DNA of 64,000 bases from Paractinoplanes ovalisporus (GCF_016834655.1 NZ_JAENHP010000010.1:272927-336926); one strand, 5' to 3'; positions 25,030 through 39,900 are shown, numbered from the stretch's first letter. Notes: a model not told the origin generated them from the sequence alone. Numbers and translations: made by a program.

Positions 25030-27905
25030 ATGGATCCGGTGACGGATATCGCCGTGATCGGGATTTCCTGCCGGTTGCCGCGGGCTCGGAATCCCGAGGC
25101 ACTGTGGGGACTGCTGCGCGACGGCCGCAGCGTGCTCGGTCCCGTTCCGGCCGACCGCTGGCCGGACCGGGACCGAGGCGTCGGCGTCGGCGGCTTCCTG
25201 GAGGACGTCGGCCACTTCGACCCGGCGTTCTTCGGGATCACGCCGCGCGAGGCCGCGGTCATGGATCCGCAGCAGCGGCTCGCTCTCGAGCTCGGCTGGG
25301 AGGCGCTGGAGGACGCCGGCGTGCCGCCGGGACAGCTCGCCGGGACGTCCGCCGGTGTTTTCCTCGGCGCCGCAAGCAACGACTACGCCCTGCTCGCCGA
25401 CCGACAGGGGCGGTCCGGTATCACCGCCCACTCCTTTCTCGGCCAGCAGCGCACGATGATCGCCAACCGGCTCTCGTACGCGTTGCGGTTGCGCGGCCCG
25501 AGCCTGACCGTCGACACCGGACAGTCGTCGTCCCTGGTGGCCGTGCACCTGGCCTGCGACAGCCTGCGCCGGGGCGAGTCGTCGGTCGCGATCGCCGGTG
25601 GGGTCAGCCTGACGCTGACCGTCGAGACCGCGCTCGCCGTGGCCCACACCGGGGCGCTGTCACCGGACGGTGCGTCGCGGGCGTTCGACGCCGCCGCCAA
25701 CGGTTTTGTCCGGGGCGAGGGCGGTGCCCTGGTGGTGCTCAAACCGCTCGGCGCGGCCCGGGCGGACGGCGACATCATCGTCGCTGTCATCCGGGGCAGC
25801 GCGGTCAACAACGACGGCGGCGGGGCGGGGCTGACCGTTCCCGAGGCCCGCGCCCAGGAGGAGGTCATCCGGCTGGCCTGCGCACGGGCCGGGGCCGACC
25901 CGTCCGAGCTCCGGTACGTCGAGTTGCACGGCACCGGCACCCGGCGCGGCGACCCGATCGAGGCGGCCGCCCTGGCCGCGGTCACGGGCGGCCGGCCACC
26001 CGGATCGCCCCTGCTGGTCGGCTCGGTCAAGACCAACGTCGGGCATCTCGAGGCCGCTGCCGGTGTCACCGGCCTGATCAAGGTCGCGCTCGCCCTCCGG
26101 CACGGTGAACTTCCGCCCAGCCTGAACTTCACCGCCGAACGGCCGGACACTCCGTTGGCCGAGTGGAACCTGCGTGTCCTCACCGAGCGCACCGCCTGGG
26201 AGCGGCCGTTCCTCGCGGGGGTCAGCTCCTTCGGCATCGGCGGCACCAACTGTCACGTGGTGGTCGCGCCGGCTCCGCCTCCCGTTACGGACGCGCCCGC
26301 CCCGCCCATGACCGCAGCCCCGTGGATTGTCTCTGCGCGAACCCCCGAAGCCCTGCGTGACCAGGCCCGCAACCTGTTGTCCGGGCTGGAGGACATGCCG
26401 GACGCCACACTCACCGACGTCGGTCACGGGCTGGCGACGACCCGGACGGCGTTCGCCGAACGGGCCGCGGTGGTCGGCACGGATCGGGCGGGCATGGCCG
26501 CCGGACTGACGGCGCTGGCCGAGGGCCGGACGGCGCCGGGGGTGGTGCGCGGCCGCCCGGCCGAGGGCGGGCTCGGCCTGCTCTTCACCGGGCAGGGCGC
26601 CCAGCGGCCCGGCATGACCGCCGAGCTGTACGCGACCTTCCCCGTCTACGCCGCAGCGCTCGACGAGATCGCCGCCCGCTTCGACGCGCTGACCGGCGGC
26701 ACCCTGCTCCGCGAGATCATGGCCGGGGACGGCCTGGACCGCACCGAGGTCACTCAGCCCGCCCTGTTCGCCGTCGAGGTGGCCCTCTACCGGCTCGTCC
26801 GGTCGTGGGGCCTGCGCCCGGCCCGCCTGCTCGGCCACTCGATCGGCGAGATCGTGGCCGCCCACGTCGCCGGGGTGCTCAGCCTGGACGACGCCTGCAC
26901 GCTGGTCGAGGCGCGCGGACGTCTGATGGGGGAGTTGCCTCCGGGTGGCGCGATGACCGCGGTGCAGGCCACCGAGGAGGAGGTCGCGGAGCTGCTGGAC
27001 GGCGAGGCCGGCCCGGTGTCGATCGCCGCCGTGAACGGGCCCTCCGCGGTTGTCGTCTCCGGCGCCCGGGACGCCGTCGCCCGGGTCGCGGAGAGTCTGC
27101 GCCGGCACGGGCACCGGACCCGGGACCTCCCGGTCAGCCACGCGTTCCACTCGCCGCTGCTGGAGCCGATGCTCGAGCGTTTCGCCGAGGTGGCGCGATC
27201 GTTGACGTACTCGCGGCCGGGCATCCCGGTTGTCGGCGGGCACACCGGCGCGCCGGTGCGCGAGTTCACCGCCGACTACTGGGTGAGGCAGGCGCGCGAG
27301 GCGGTGCGGTTCGCGGCGGGTGTCGAGGACCTGCACGCCGCCGGCGTCACCCACCTTTTGGAGCTGGGCCCGGACGGTGTGCTGGCGGCGATGGCCCGGG
27401 AGTGCCTGGCCGGCCGCGAGGTCACCGTGGTGCCGTTGCTGAGGCGCGCCCGCCCGGACGCCGAATCGGTGGCCGCCGCCCTGGCCACGTTGCACGTCGC
27501 CGGGGCCGAGGTGGACTGGGCGGCCTACTTCGCGCCGTTCCGGCCGCGCCCGGTGCGGCTGCCGACCTACGCGTTCCAGCGCGAGCGGTACTGGCTGGGC
27601 GAGGCGGCACCGGCCGTTCGCGCGGCTGGACCGGCGGCGGTGCCGGCGCCCACGGCTGATCTGGCCGGTCTGGTCCGGGCCGAGGTGGCGGGAGCACTGG
27701 GCTCAGCCGACCCGGCGGCGGTCGACGTGCATCGGACCTTCCGCGGATTGGGCCTGGACTCGCTGATGCTGGTCGAGCTGGCGAGCCGCCTCTCCACCGC
27801 GACCGGCCTCGCCCTGACCACGGCCGACCTGTTCGACCACCCCACGCCGCACCGTCTCATCACCCACCTGACGGCTGCCCCGCCCGCCGCCGACGAACCA
27901 CCCCG
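25030..27905 (+). other. PKS A loading module: KSQ-AT(malonyl)-ACP
   Basis: The KS nucleophile site reads VDTGQSSS, with Gln (codon 25522) in place of Cys: a KSQ decarboxylase. AT has GHSIGE (26833) and HAFH (27139), the malonyl-CoA signature. ACP Ser codon is 27760 in LGLDSLML. The starter would be acetyl, formed by decarboxylating malonyl-ACP. Confidence 0.9.
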
Positions 27906-30900
27906 GCCCTCGGAGGCCGGGGAACCGATCGCCGTCGTCGCGATGGCCTGCCGCTACCCGGGTGGCGTGGCCTCACCCGACGACCTGTGGCGGCTCGTCG
28001 CCGACGGGGTGGATGCCATCGGCGACTTTCCCGCCGACCGTGGCTGGGCGGGCCGCGGCCGCGGCGGATTCCTGTACGACGCCGCCGAGTTCGACGCCGA
28101 ACTGTTCGGGATCAGCCCGCGCGAGGCCGCTGCCATGGACCCGCAGCAGCGTCTGCTTCTGGAGCTGTCCTGGGAGGTCTTCGAGCGCGCCGGTCGCCCC
28201 CCGGAGAGCGGGGCCGGCGTGTTCTTCGGGGTGAGCCCGCTCGGGTACGGGCCGGCACTCGACGAGCCGGCCGAGGGCACCGAGGGGCACCGGCTGACCG
28301 GCACCACGCCCAGTGTGGCGTCGGGCCGGGTGGCGTACGCGCTCGGACTGCACGGCCCGGCGCTGACGGTCGACACCGCCTGCTCGTCGTCGTTGGTGGC
28401 CGTGCATCTCGCGGTCGAGTCGCTGCGCCGCGGCGAGTGCTCGGCCGCGCTGGCCGGCGGCGCCGCGGTGATGGCCACACCCGGCATGTTCGTCGAGTTC
28501 GCCCGGCAGGGTGGTCTGGCCGCCGACGGACGGTGCAAACCGTTCGCAGCGGCGGCCGACGGGACGAGCTGGTCCGAGGGCGCGGGCGTTCTGCTGCTGG
28601 AGCGGCTGAGCGACGCGCGGCGGCTCGGGCATCCGGTTCTGGCCGTGGTGCGCGGTTCGGCGGTCAACCAGGACGGCGCGTCCAACGGTCTCAGCGCCCC
28701 GAGCGGTGCGGCCCAGCAACGGGTCATCCGGGCCGCCCTCGACGCGGCCGGGCTGTCACCGGCGGACGTGGACGCGGTGGAGGCGCACGGGACGGGGACG
28801 ACGCTCGGAGACCCGATCGAGGCCCAGGCGATTATTTCCGCGTACGGGGAAAGGGATCGCCCCCTCTGGCTCGGGTCGGTGAAGTCGAACCTCGGGCACA
28901 CGCAGGCCGCGGCGGGCGTCGCCGGTCTGATCAAAATGGTCGAGGCGATGCGGCACGGGCTGTTGCCGCGCACCCTGCACGTCGACCGGCCGACGCCGCA
29001 TGTGGACTGGTCGGCCGGATCGGTGCGGCTGCTGGCCGACGCCGTGCCGTGGAAGTCCGGCCGGCCGCGCCGGGCGGGCGTCTCCTCGTTCGGCATCAGC
29101 GGCACCAACGCCCACCTGATCGTCGAGGGTGTCACCGAGGAGGCGGTCACCGCGGCCGAGCCGAGCGGCCCGCCGGACGTGCCGTGGATCGTCTCCGGTG
29201 CCGGCCCGCAAGCCGTCGCCGCCATGGCCGGGAAACTCGACGCGCTGCCGTCCGGGACCCGCCGGGTGGATGTGGCCTACACGCTGGCGACCGGCCGGGC
29301 GGCCCTGGATTACCGGACGGTGGTCGGTCAGGACGTGATCCGCCGGGCGGGTGACGGCCGGGTGGTGTTCGTTTTTCCGGGTCAGGGTTCGCAGTGGACC
29401 GGGATGGGTCTGGAGCTCTGGGATTCCTCGCCGGTGTTTGCGGAGTCGATGCAGGCGTGCGAGGAGGCGTTGAGGCCGCATACGGGTTGGTCACTGCGCG
29501 AAATCCTGGCGGGCCCGCTCGATGAGGTTGATGTGGTGCAGCCGGCGTTGTTCGCGGTGATGGTGTCGTTGGCGGCGTTGTGGCGTTCGTACGGTGTCGA
29601 ACCTGCGGCGGTGGTTGGTCATTCGCAGGGGGAGATCGCGGCCGCGTATGTGGCGGGTGCCTTGTCTTTGGAGGACGCCGCGCGGGTGGTGGCGTTGCGG
29701 AGTAGGGCTTTGCGGTCGATCGCGGGCCGGGGTGGGATGGTGGCGGTTCCGTTCGCCGACGTCGACCCGGGCGGCCTTTCGATCGCAGCCGTGAACGGCC
29801 CGGACTCGACGGTGCTCGCCGGCGACGTGGAGGCGGTGGAACGTTTCCTGACGGTGGAGCCGCGGGCGCGTCGGATCGCGGTGGATTATGCGTCGCATTC
29901 GCCGCAGGTGGAGGCGGTGCGTGAGGAGGTTCTGGCGGCGCTGGCCGGGGTTGAGCCGCGGGAGCCGACGGTGCCGTTCCTGTCGACCGTAGCTAAGGGT
30001 GTGCCGTTGGATGCGGCGTACTGGTATCGGAATCTGCGGGAGACGGTACGGTTCGCTGATGCGGTCGCGGATGCGCCTGGTGTTCTGCTTGAGGTGAGCC
30101 CGCATCCGGTCCTGGGTCTCGAGTTGGGCACGCTGCGCCGGGATCAGGGTGACATCTTCGGGGCGGTGGCTGAGGCGTGGACGTACGGGGCGACCGTCGA
30201 CTGGGCCGCGGTCTACGCGGGCCGTGACGCGCGCCGGGTCGATCTCCCCACCTACCCGTTCCAACGAAGTCGATACTGGCTGACCCCTCGCCGTGGCGAG
30301 GGCCCCGACCGCGCGGCGCACCCGCTGCTCGACACCACGATCGACCTTCCCGACGGCGGCCGGGTCTGCTCCGCCCGCCTCTCCACCGACGACCACCCCT
30401 GGCTCACCGACCACGCCGTGCTCGGCACCGTGCTGCTCCCCGGTACGGCGCTGCTCGAACTGGTGCTGCACGCGGCCCAGGGTGACCACATCGCCGAGCT
30501 GGCCCTCGAATCGCCCCTGCGGCTGTCGCCGGGCACACCGGCACACCTGCGGATCACCGTGGCCGCCGACGACAACGGCCGCCGCGCGGTCACCGTCCAC
30601 TCCCGGCCGTCCGGCGACGGGCCCTGGACCCGCAACGCCCAGGGGTCCGTGTCGGCCGGTTCCGGTCGCACACCACCGGAACCGCTCACCACCTGGCCGC
30701 CGCCGGGCGCCGTCCCCCTCGACCTCGACGACCGGTACGAGACTCTGGCGGCCGCCGGATTCGGCTACGGACCGGCCTTCCGGACGCTGCGCGCCGTGTG
30801 GCGGCGCGGCGACGACCTGTACGCCGAGGTCCAACTGGCCGCCGACCGGCCACCCGGGACGTACTCCCCGCACCCGGCCCTGCTCGACGGCGCTCTGCAC

Positions 30901-33900
30901 GCTCTCGGCCTCGGCCCGTTCCCGGCCGACGGCGGCACCTGGCTCCCGTTCGCCTGGTCGGATGTCACCCGGCACAGCGACGCCCCCGCCACCGGGCTGC
31001 GGGTGCGGATCACCCCGGCCGGCTCGGACACGGTGACCCTGACGGTCTTCGACGCCGCCGGCACACCGGTGCTGAGCGCCGGGTCGATGCGGGCCCGCCC
31101 GGTCACGGCGGCCCAGCTCGGCGTCGACCCGGGTGCCCTCTTCGAGGTGCGGTGGACCGACACGCCGGAGGGCGCGACGACCGTACCGGAAAAGGGTTTT
31201 GCCGAGATCGATCCGCTCGCGGGTGACGGGCCGGTGGCGACGGCCCACGCGGCCGTCCGGGAAGCGTTGCGTGTGGCGAAGGAGCACCTGGCCACCGACA
31301 GCGGACGGCTGGTGGTGATCACCCGGGGTGCGGTTGCCGCCGCCGACCGGGACGAGGTGCCCGGACTGGCCGCGGCCGGGGTGTGGGGTCTGATCCGCTC
31401 GGCACAGAACGAGAACCCGGACCGGTTCGTGCTCCTCGACCTGGAACCGGGTGCCGCCGTGCCGGACGCGATCCCGGACGGCCACAACCAGCTGGCGATC
31501 CGGGCCGGGGCGGTGCTCGCTCCCCGGCTGGTCCCGGCGACGCCGGCGCCGGGCGCCACACCGGTCGGCCTCGATCCGGACGGCACGGTGCTGATCACCG
31601 GCGCCACCGGCACACTCGCCCGCCTCGTGGCCCGCCACCTGGTCACCACCCGCGGGATCCGCCGTTTCCTGCTGCTCAGCCGCACCCCGGCCACCACGCT
31701 CGCCGCCGAGCTGACCGCGCTCGGGGCGGAAGCCACCGTCCGCACGCTGGACGTGGCCGACCGGAAGGCTTTGCGGGCCGCGCTGGCCGGGCACCAGCTG
31801 ACCGCCGTGGCCCACCTGGCCGGTGTCCTCGACGACGGCGTGATCGGCTCCCTCACCGGCGAACGGCTCGACCGGGTGCTGCGGCCGAAGGTCGACGCCG
31901 CCGTGCACCTGCACGAGTTGACCGCCGGCACCGACCTGCGGGCCTTCTGGCTGTTCTCCTCGGTGCTCGGGTTCACCGGCGGACCGGGGCAGGCCGCCTA
32001 CGCCGCCGCCAACACCTTCCTCGACGCGCTGGCCCAGCACCGCCGCGCCGCCGGACTCCCCGCCCTGTCCCTGGCCTGGGGACTGTGGGCCGAGCGCAGC
32101 GGCCTGACCGGTCAGCTGAGCGAGCTCGACCTGCGCCGCCTGGCCCGCAACGGCCTGGTACCGCTCACCACCGAGCAGGGCCTGTCCCTGTTCGACCGGG
32201 CCTGCACGCTGGACACCGCGCTGGCCGTACCAGCCCGCCTCGAACCGGCCACGCCGGCCCGGCGGCCGCCGTCACGCCTGGCCGGGCTGCCCGCGGCCGA
32301 GCGCCGTGAAGCCCTCCGTGACCTGGTGCGCCGGGCGGCCGCCACCGTGCTCGGCCACCCGGCCGACCATCCGATCGACGCCGACCGGCCGTTCAAGGCG
32401 CTCGGCTTCGAGTCGCTGACCGTGCTGGAGCTGCGCAACCGGCTCGCCGACGCGACCGGGCTCCGGCTGCCGGCCACACTGGTCTTCGACCACCCCACCA
32501 CGGCCGTGCTGGCCGACCACCTGAACGATCTGTACGCGGACAAACGGCCGTCCGCCCCAGCGGTTCCGGCCCCGGCCCCGGCCGGCCACGAGCCGATCGC
32601 CGTCGTAGCAATGGGTTGCCGCTATCCCGGCGGCGTGCGGTCGCCCGAGGATCTGTGGCGGCTCGTCTCGGCCCGCGGCGACGCCATCTCCTCGTTCCCC
32701 GCCGACCGGGGCTGGGCCCGTGACGGCGTCGGTGGCTTCCTTTACGACGTGGCCGATTTCGACGCCGAGCTGTTCGGGATCAGCCCCCGCGAAGCGACCG
32801 CGATGGACCCGCAGCAGCGGCTCATGCTGGAACTGACGTGGGAGACCTTCGAACGGGCCGGCCTCGACCCCCGATCGGTGCGGGGCGAACCGGTCGGCGT
32901 CTTCACCGGGGCGATGTACCACGACTACGCCGGCCGGTTCACCACCGCACCGGAGGGCTACGAGGGGCACCTGCTGACCGGCAACACGGGAAGCGTGATG
33001 TCGGGACGGGTGGCCTACACGTTCGGCCTGCACGGGCCCGCGCTGACGGTCGACACGGCCTGCTCGTCGTCGCTGGTGGCGGTGCACCTGGCGGTCGAGT
33101 CGCTGCGCCGCGGCGAGTGCTCGATGGCCCTGGCCGGCGGCGTCACGGTGATGGCCACACCCACCACCTTCGCCGAGTTCGCCCGGCAGGGTGGTCTGGC
33201 CGCCGACGGGCGGTGCAAGCCGTTCGCGGCCGCGGCCGACGGCACGGGATGGTCCGAGGGCGCCGGGGTCCTGCTGCTCGAACGGCTGAGCGACGCCCGG
33301 CGGCACGGGCACCCGGTGCTCGCGGTGGTGCGGGGTACGGCCGTCAACCAGGACGGCACGTCCAACGGCCTCAGCGCGCCCAGCGGCCTGGCCCAGCAAC
33401 GAGTCATCCGGGCCGCGCTGGCCGACGCCGGGCTGCGGCCCACCGACGTCGACGTGGTCGAGGCGCACGGCACCGGCACCACGCTGGGCGACCCGATCGA
33501 GGCCCAGGCCCTGATCGCGACCTACGGCGCGGACCGTGAACGGCCGTTGTGGCTCGGCTCGGTCAAATCGAACATCGGGCACACCCAGGCCGCGTCCGGG
33601 GTGGCGGGCCTCATCAAGATGGTCGAGGCGATGCGGCACGAAGAGCTGCCGCCGACCCTGCACGTCGACCGGCCCACCCCGCACGTCGACTGGCCGGCCG
33701 GCGCGGTGACCCTGCTGACCGAGGCCGCGTCGTGGCCATCCGGGGAACACCCGCGCCGGGCCGGGGTGTCGGCGTTCGGCATCAGCGGCACCAACGCCCA
33801 CGTCATCGTCGAGGACGTCGAACCGCGGCCGGCCGGCACCCCGGCCCGCCCCGCCACACCGGTCCCGTGGCCACTCTCCGGCCACCGGCCCGAGGCGCTG

Positions 33901-36900
33901 CTCGGGCAGGCCGCGCGCCTGCGGTCGTTCCTCGCGTCGGCGCCACCCGCGCGTCCGGCCGACATCGGGGCGGCGCTGGCCGCCCGAACCGGGTTCGACC
34001 ACCGGGCGGTTGCCGGGGGCGAGGAAGCCCTGGCCGCGCTCGCGGCCGGCCGTGAACACCCCGACCTGGTACGCGGTACCGCCACCACCCCGGCCCGGCC
34101 GGTGTTCGTGTTCCCGGGTCAGGGCTCGCAGTGGACCGGGATGGGTCTGGAGCTGTGGGATTCCTCGCCGGTGTTTGCGGAGTCGATGCAGGCGTGCGAG
34201 GAGGCGTTGAGGCCGTTCACGGGTTGGTCGTTGCGGGAGGTTCTGGCGGGCCCGCTCGACGAGGTTGATGTGGTGCAGCCGGCGTTGTTCGCGGTGATGG
34301 TGTCGTTGGCGGCGTTGTGGCGTTCCTACGGTGTCGAGCCGTCGGCTGTCATCGGTCATTCGCAGGGGGAGATCGCCGCTGCGTATGTGGCGGGTGCTCT
34401 CACCCTGGAGGACGCCGCGCGGGTGGTGGCGTTGCGGAGTAAGGCTTTGCGGTCGATCGCGGGCCGGGGCGGAATGGTGGCGGTTCCGTTCGCCGATGTC
34501 GACCCGGGCGAGTTGTCGATCGCGGCGTTGAACGGGCCGGACTCGACGGTCCTGTCGGGTGAAACGGTTGCGGTGGAACGTTTCCTGGCCGCGGAGCCTA
34601 GGGCGCGTCGGATCGCGGTGGATTATGCGTCGCATTCGCCGCAGGTGGAGGCGGTGCGTGAGGAGGTTCTGGCGGCGCTGGCCGGGGTTGAGCCGCGGGA
34701 GCCGACGGTGCCGTTCCTGTCGACCGTAGCTAAGGGTGTGCCGTTGGATGCGGCGTACTGGTATCGGAATCTGCGGGAGACGGTCCGGTTCGCTGATGCG
34801 GTCGCGGATGCGCCTGGTGTTCTGCTCGAGGTGAGTCCGCATCCGGTCCTGGGTCTCGGTTTGGGGACGTTGCGCCGGGACCAGGGTGACCTCACGCGGG
34901 CGCTGGCCGAGGCCTGGACCCACGGCCTGCCCGTCGACTGGACAGCCGTCCACGGCCCGCACGCACCGGCGCCGGTCGACCTTCCCACCTACGCGTTCCA
35001 ACGCCGCCGCTACTGGCTGGACGCACCCGCGCCACCCCCGGCCGGCGGCCCGGCGAGCTACCGGATCGCCTGGCACCCGGCCACCCTGCCCGAAGGCGCC
35101 CTGCACGGCACCTGGTTGCTGGTCACTCCGGACGGCACTGACCACCCCGACCTCGCCGCGGCGCTGACCCGGCACGGCGCCGACGTGCGTCAGGTCTCCG
35201 CCGGCGACCTGTCCGGCGTCGGCCCCGTCGCCGGTGTCCTGTCGCTGCTCGGTTACGACGACACCCCGCATCCGGACCACCCCGAGGTACCCGCCGGCCT
35301 GACCGCCACCCTCGCCCTGACCCAGGCCCTCGGAGACGCCGGGATCACCGCACCGCTGTGGCTGGCGACCCGGGGCGCGGTGTCGGCCGGCGCCGGCGAC
35401 CCGCCCCCGGCGCCGCGGCCGGCTCTGATCTGGGGGCTGGGCCGGGTCATCGGCCTCGAGCACGGCGACCGCTGGGGCGGCCTGGTCGACCTTCCGGAAA
35501 CCGTCGACGACGTGGCGGCCGCCCGGCTGGCCGCGGTCCTGGCCGGGCCGGACGGCGAGGACCAGGTCGCCATTCGCGCCGACGGCGTCTTTCTGCGCCG
35601 GCTCGTGCCCGCACCGGCGGATCCGCACCCGGCCGGATCGTGGCAGCCGTCCGGAACCGTGCTGATCACCGGCGGTACGGGTGCGCTCGGCGCGCACGTC
35701 GCCCGGTGGGCCGCCCGCAACGGAGCCGAGCATCTGGTGCTGCTCAGCCGCCGGGGACCGGACGCGCCCGGCGCCGACCGGCTCCGTGAGGAGCTGACCG
35801 GGCTCGGTGCCCGGGTCACCGTCACCGCCGGTGACGCCGGCGACCGTGACCAGCTCGAAGCGGTCATCACCGAGCACCCGCCGACGGCCGTCGTGCACAC
35901 CGCCGCGGCGCTGGACGACGCCGTGGTGCAGCGGCTGCGCCCCGACCAACTCGCGACCGCGCTGCACGCCAAGGCCACGGCCGCCGCCAACCTGGACGAG
36001 CTCACCCGGCACCTCGATCTGCGGGCGTTCGTGTTGTTCTCCTCGATCGCCGGCACCCTCGGGGTGCCGGGCCAGGGCGGCTACGCCCCGGCGAACGCCT
36101 TCCTCGACGCGCTGGCCGAGCGCCGCCGGGCCGCCGGCCGGCCTGCCACCTCCATCGCCTGGGGCGCCTGGGCCGGCGCCGGCATGGCCGCTGCGGCCGC
36201 CGTCGAAGACCTGTTACGCCGGCACGGCCTGCCGCCGACGCCGCCGGAGGTGGCCCTGGCCGGAATGCACCGGGCCGTCGACTCGGGCGCCGCCACCCTG
36301 GCCGTCATGGACGTCGACTGGGACCGGCTCCACCTGGCCTTCACCGCGTCTCGGGCGCGGCCGCTGCTGCACGCCGTGCCGGAGGTGCGCGCCATCCGGG
36401 CCGCCGAGTCCCGCCGGGCCGTCCACGAACCGCATCAGCTGTCCGCCGGGCCGCCGGCGGAGCGGCAGCGGGCGCTGCTGGCCCTGGTTCGCGAGCAGGT
36501 GGCGGTCACCCTCGGGCACACCGACCCCGGGTCCGTACGGGCGGATCGTGCGTTCAAGGACCTCGGGCTCGACTCTCTGACCGGAGTGGAGATCCGGAAC
36601 CGGCTCGCCGCCGCGACCGGGTTGCGCCTGCCCGCGACGGTGGTCTTCGACGAGCCGACCCCGGCCGCGCTGGCCCGGCGGCTCGGCGCGGAACTGTTCG
36701 GCGGTGAGGCCTCGCCCGCAGCTCCGGCCGTCGCGGCCGCCGACGGCGACCCGATCGTGCTGGTCGCCACGAGCTGCCGCTTCCCCGGCGGCATCAACAC
36801 TCCCGAAGACCTGTGGCGTACGGTCCGGGACGGCGTCGACACGGTCGGCCCGTTCCCGGCCGATCGCGGCTGGAGCGACGACCACCAGAACCCTTCGTAC

Positions 36901-39900
36901 GCCCGCAAGGGTGCCTTCCTGCACGACGCGGCCGGGTTCGACGCCGCGTTCTTCGGGATCAGCCCGCGCGAGGCCCTCGTCATGGACCCGCAGCAGCGTC
37001 TGCTCCTGGAGATCGCGTGGGAGGCGGTCGAACGGGCCGGCATCGATCCGTCCTCGCTGCGCGGCAGCCGCACCGGCGTCTTTGCCGGCACCAACGGCCA
37101 GGACTACCCGGCCCTGCTGGCCGGAGCACCGGACGCCACCGACAGCGGGGAGGGGTATCTGGTCACCGGCAGCGCGGCGAGCGTCTTCTCCGGGCGCATC
37201 GCGTACGCCCTGGGCCTGGAGGGCCCGGCCCTCACCGTCGACACCGCCTGCTCGTCGGCGCTGGTCGCCCTCCATCTGGCCGCGCAGGCGCTGCGGCGCG
37301 GCGAATGTGACCTGGCCCTGGCCGGTGCGGTCACCGTCATGTCCACACCGGTCCTATTCGCCGAGTTCAGCCGTCAACGGGGGCTCGCCGCCGACGGCCG
37401 GTGCAAACCCTTCGCCGCGGCCGCCGACGGGACCGGCTGGGGCGAGGGCGCCGGCATGGTTGTCCTCGAACGGCTCTCCGACGCGCGCCGTCACGGGCAT
37501 CCGGTGCTGGCCGTGCTGCGCGGCAGCGCGGTCAACCAGGACGGCGCCAGCAACGGGCTGACCGCCCCCAACGGCCCGGCCCAGCAACGTGTCATCCGGC
37601 TGGCGCTGGCCGACGCGGGATGGCGCCCCGGTGCGGTCGACGCGGTCGAGGCACACGGCACCGGCACCCGGCTGGGCGACCCGATCGAGGCTCAGGCACT
37701 GCTGGCGACGTACGGCCAGGACCGGGAGCGGCCGCTCTGGCTCGGCTCGGTGAAGTCGAACCTGGCCCACACCCAGGCCGCCGCCGGTGCCGCCGGGCTG
37801 ATCAAGATGGTGGAGGCGCTGCGGCACGGAGTCCTGCCGGCCACGCTGCACGTGGATGCGCCGACCCCGCAGGTGGACTGGTCGGCCGGGGCGGTGCGGC
37901 TGCTGACCGAGCCGGTGCCGTGGCAGCCGGTCGACGGGGAGCCGCGCCGATTCGGGATCTCCGCGTTCGGCATCAGCGGAACCAACGCCCACGCCGTGTT
38001 CGAAGCCCCACCGACCGTCGCCCCGGACCCGGCGGGGACCGATTCCGGGGCACTGCCGTTCCTGCTGGCCGGGCACAGCGCGGAAGCTCTGCGGGCCCAG
38101 GCCCGGCGTCTGGCCGTGGCCCTGCGCGAGGACACCGGCGCCCGCGACCTCGACGTGGCCTTTTCGCTCGCCACCGGCCGGGCCGCGCTTGATCATCGGG
38201 CTGTTGTGGTCGCCGAGGGCCGCGACGACCTGCTGCGCGGGCTCGACGCCCTGGCCGCGGGGCGACCGGCCGCCCACGTCGGCACGGGCGTGCCCGGCAG
38301 CACCGGAGACGGCTTGGCCTACCTGTTCACCGGCCAGGGAAGCCAGCGCGCCGGCATGGGAGCGGGCCTGCGGGCGGCGTTCCCGGCCTACGCCCGGGCG
38401 TTGGACGCGGTCGCTGACCGGCTCGACCGGCACCTCGACCGGCCGCTGCGCGACATCCTCGACGACCCGGCCGCGCTCGAACGGACCGACTACGCCCAGG
38501 CGGCCCTCTTCGCGGTCGAGGTGGCCCAGTTCCGGCTGCTGGAGAGCTGGGGCATCCGGCCGGTCCGGCTGGCCGGGCACTCCATCGGTGAGATCGCCGC
38601 CGCGCACGTCGCCGGCGTCCTGGACCTCGGCGACGCGGCCACCCTGGTAACCGCCCGGGGGAGGCTCATGCAGGCGGTGCCGCGCCCCGGGACGATGGCC
38701 GCGATCGAGGCCACCGCCGGCGAACTGCAGCCGATGCTCGACGGCCATGAGACAACGGTTGCCCTCGCCGCGGTCAACGCGCCCCGGGCCTGCGTGATCT
38801 CCGGCGACCCGGACCAGGTCGACCGGATCGCCGCCCACTTCCGCGACCGGGGCCGCCGGACCCGCACCCTCCGGACCGGCCACGCGTTCCACGCTCCGCA
38901 CCTGGACGGCATGCTGGCCGAGTTCCGGACGGTGGTCGAGACCCTCACCCTCGCGCCACCGCGGATCCCCATTGTCTCCACGGTCACCGGCGAACCCCTG
39001 ACCGACGCCGACGCCCGCGACCCCGGCTACTGGACCCGGCAGGTCCGCGAACCGGTGCGGTTCCTCGACGCCATGCTCCGGCTGGCCGCCGACGGCACCA
39101 CGACCTACCTGGAGATCGGTCCGGACGGAGTGCTGTCCGGCCTCGCCGAGCAGTGTGCCGGCGTACCGGCCGTGCCGGTGCTCCGGGGACCGCGCCCGGA
39201 AGTGGCCGCCGCGATGGCCGCCGTGGGCCACCTTCACGCGCACGGCACAGCCGTCGACTGGGCGGCGGTGTTCGCCGGCACCGGAGCCCGCCGGATCCCG
39301 GTGCCCACCTACGCCTTCCAGCACCGCCGGTTCTGGCCGGTCGGCGACGGCGGGACCACGGACGCCGTGTCGCAGTGGCGTTACCGGATCGACTGGCAGG
39401 CCCGGCCCGAACCCGTACCGGCCCGGCCGGACGGCACCTGGCTGGTCCTTCTGCCCTCCGGTGTGGATCCGCTCGTCGAGGCGCTGGTCGGCTCGGGAGT
39501 CAGGGTGCTGGCCGGCACCGACCTGCCGGACCCGGCCCGCCTGGCCACGGCCGGGCCGATCGGCGGCGTCCTGAGCCTGCTGCCACCCGACCGGACCCTG
39601 ACGCTGATGCACGCCCTCGCCGCCACCACCGTCCGGGCGCCGCTGTGGCTGGTGACCCGCCGGGCGGTCAGCACAACGGCGCCGGATCCGTCGGCCGCGG
39701 CCGTCTGGGGCCTGGGCCGGGTCTTCGCCCTGGAACACCCCGGCCGCTGGGGCGGACTCATCGACCTTCCGGACCACCTGGACCCGGCGAGCATCAGACG
39801 ACTGCTGGCGGTGCTCGGTGGCGGCGCCGGCGACGAGGATCAGATCGTCATCCGCGCCGACGGGATCCGGGCCCGCCGGCTGCGGCGCCGCGGTCCCGGT

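Noticed and set aside
32272..36012. 1246-codon open frame on the minus strand
   Set aside because: Shadow of PKS modules 1-2; no recognisable motif, and the sense frame has complete domains.
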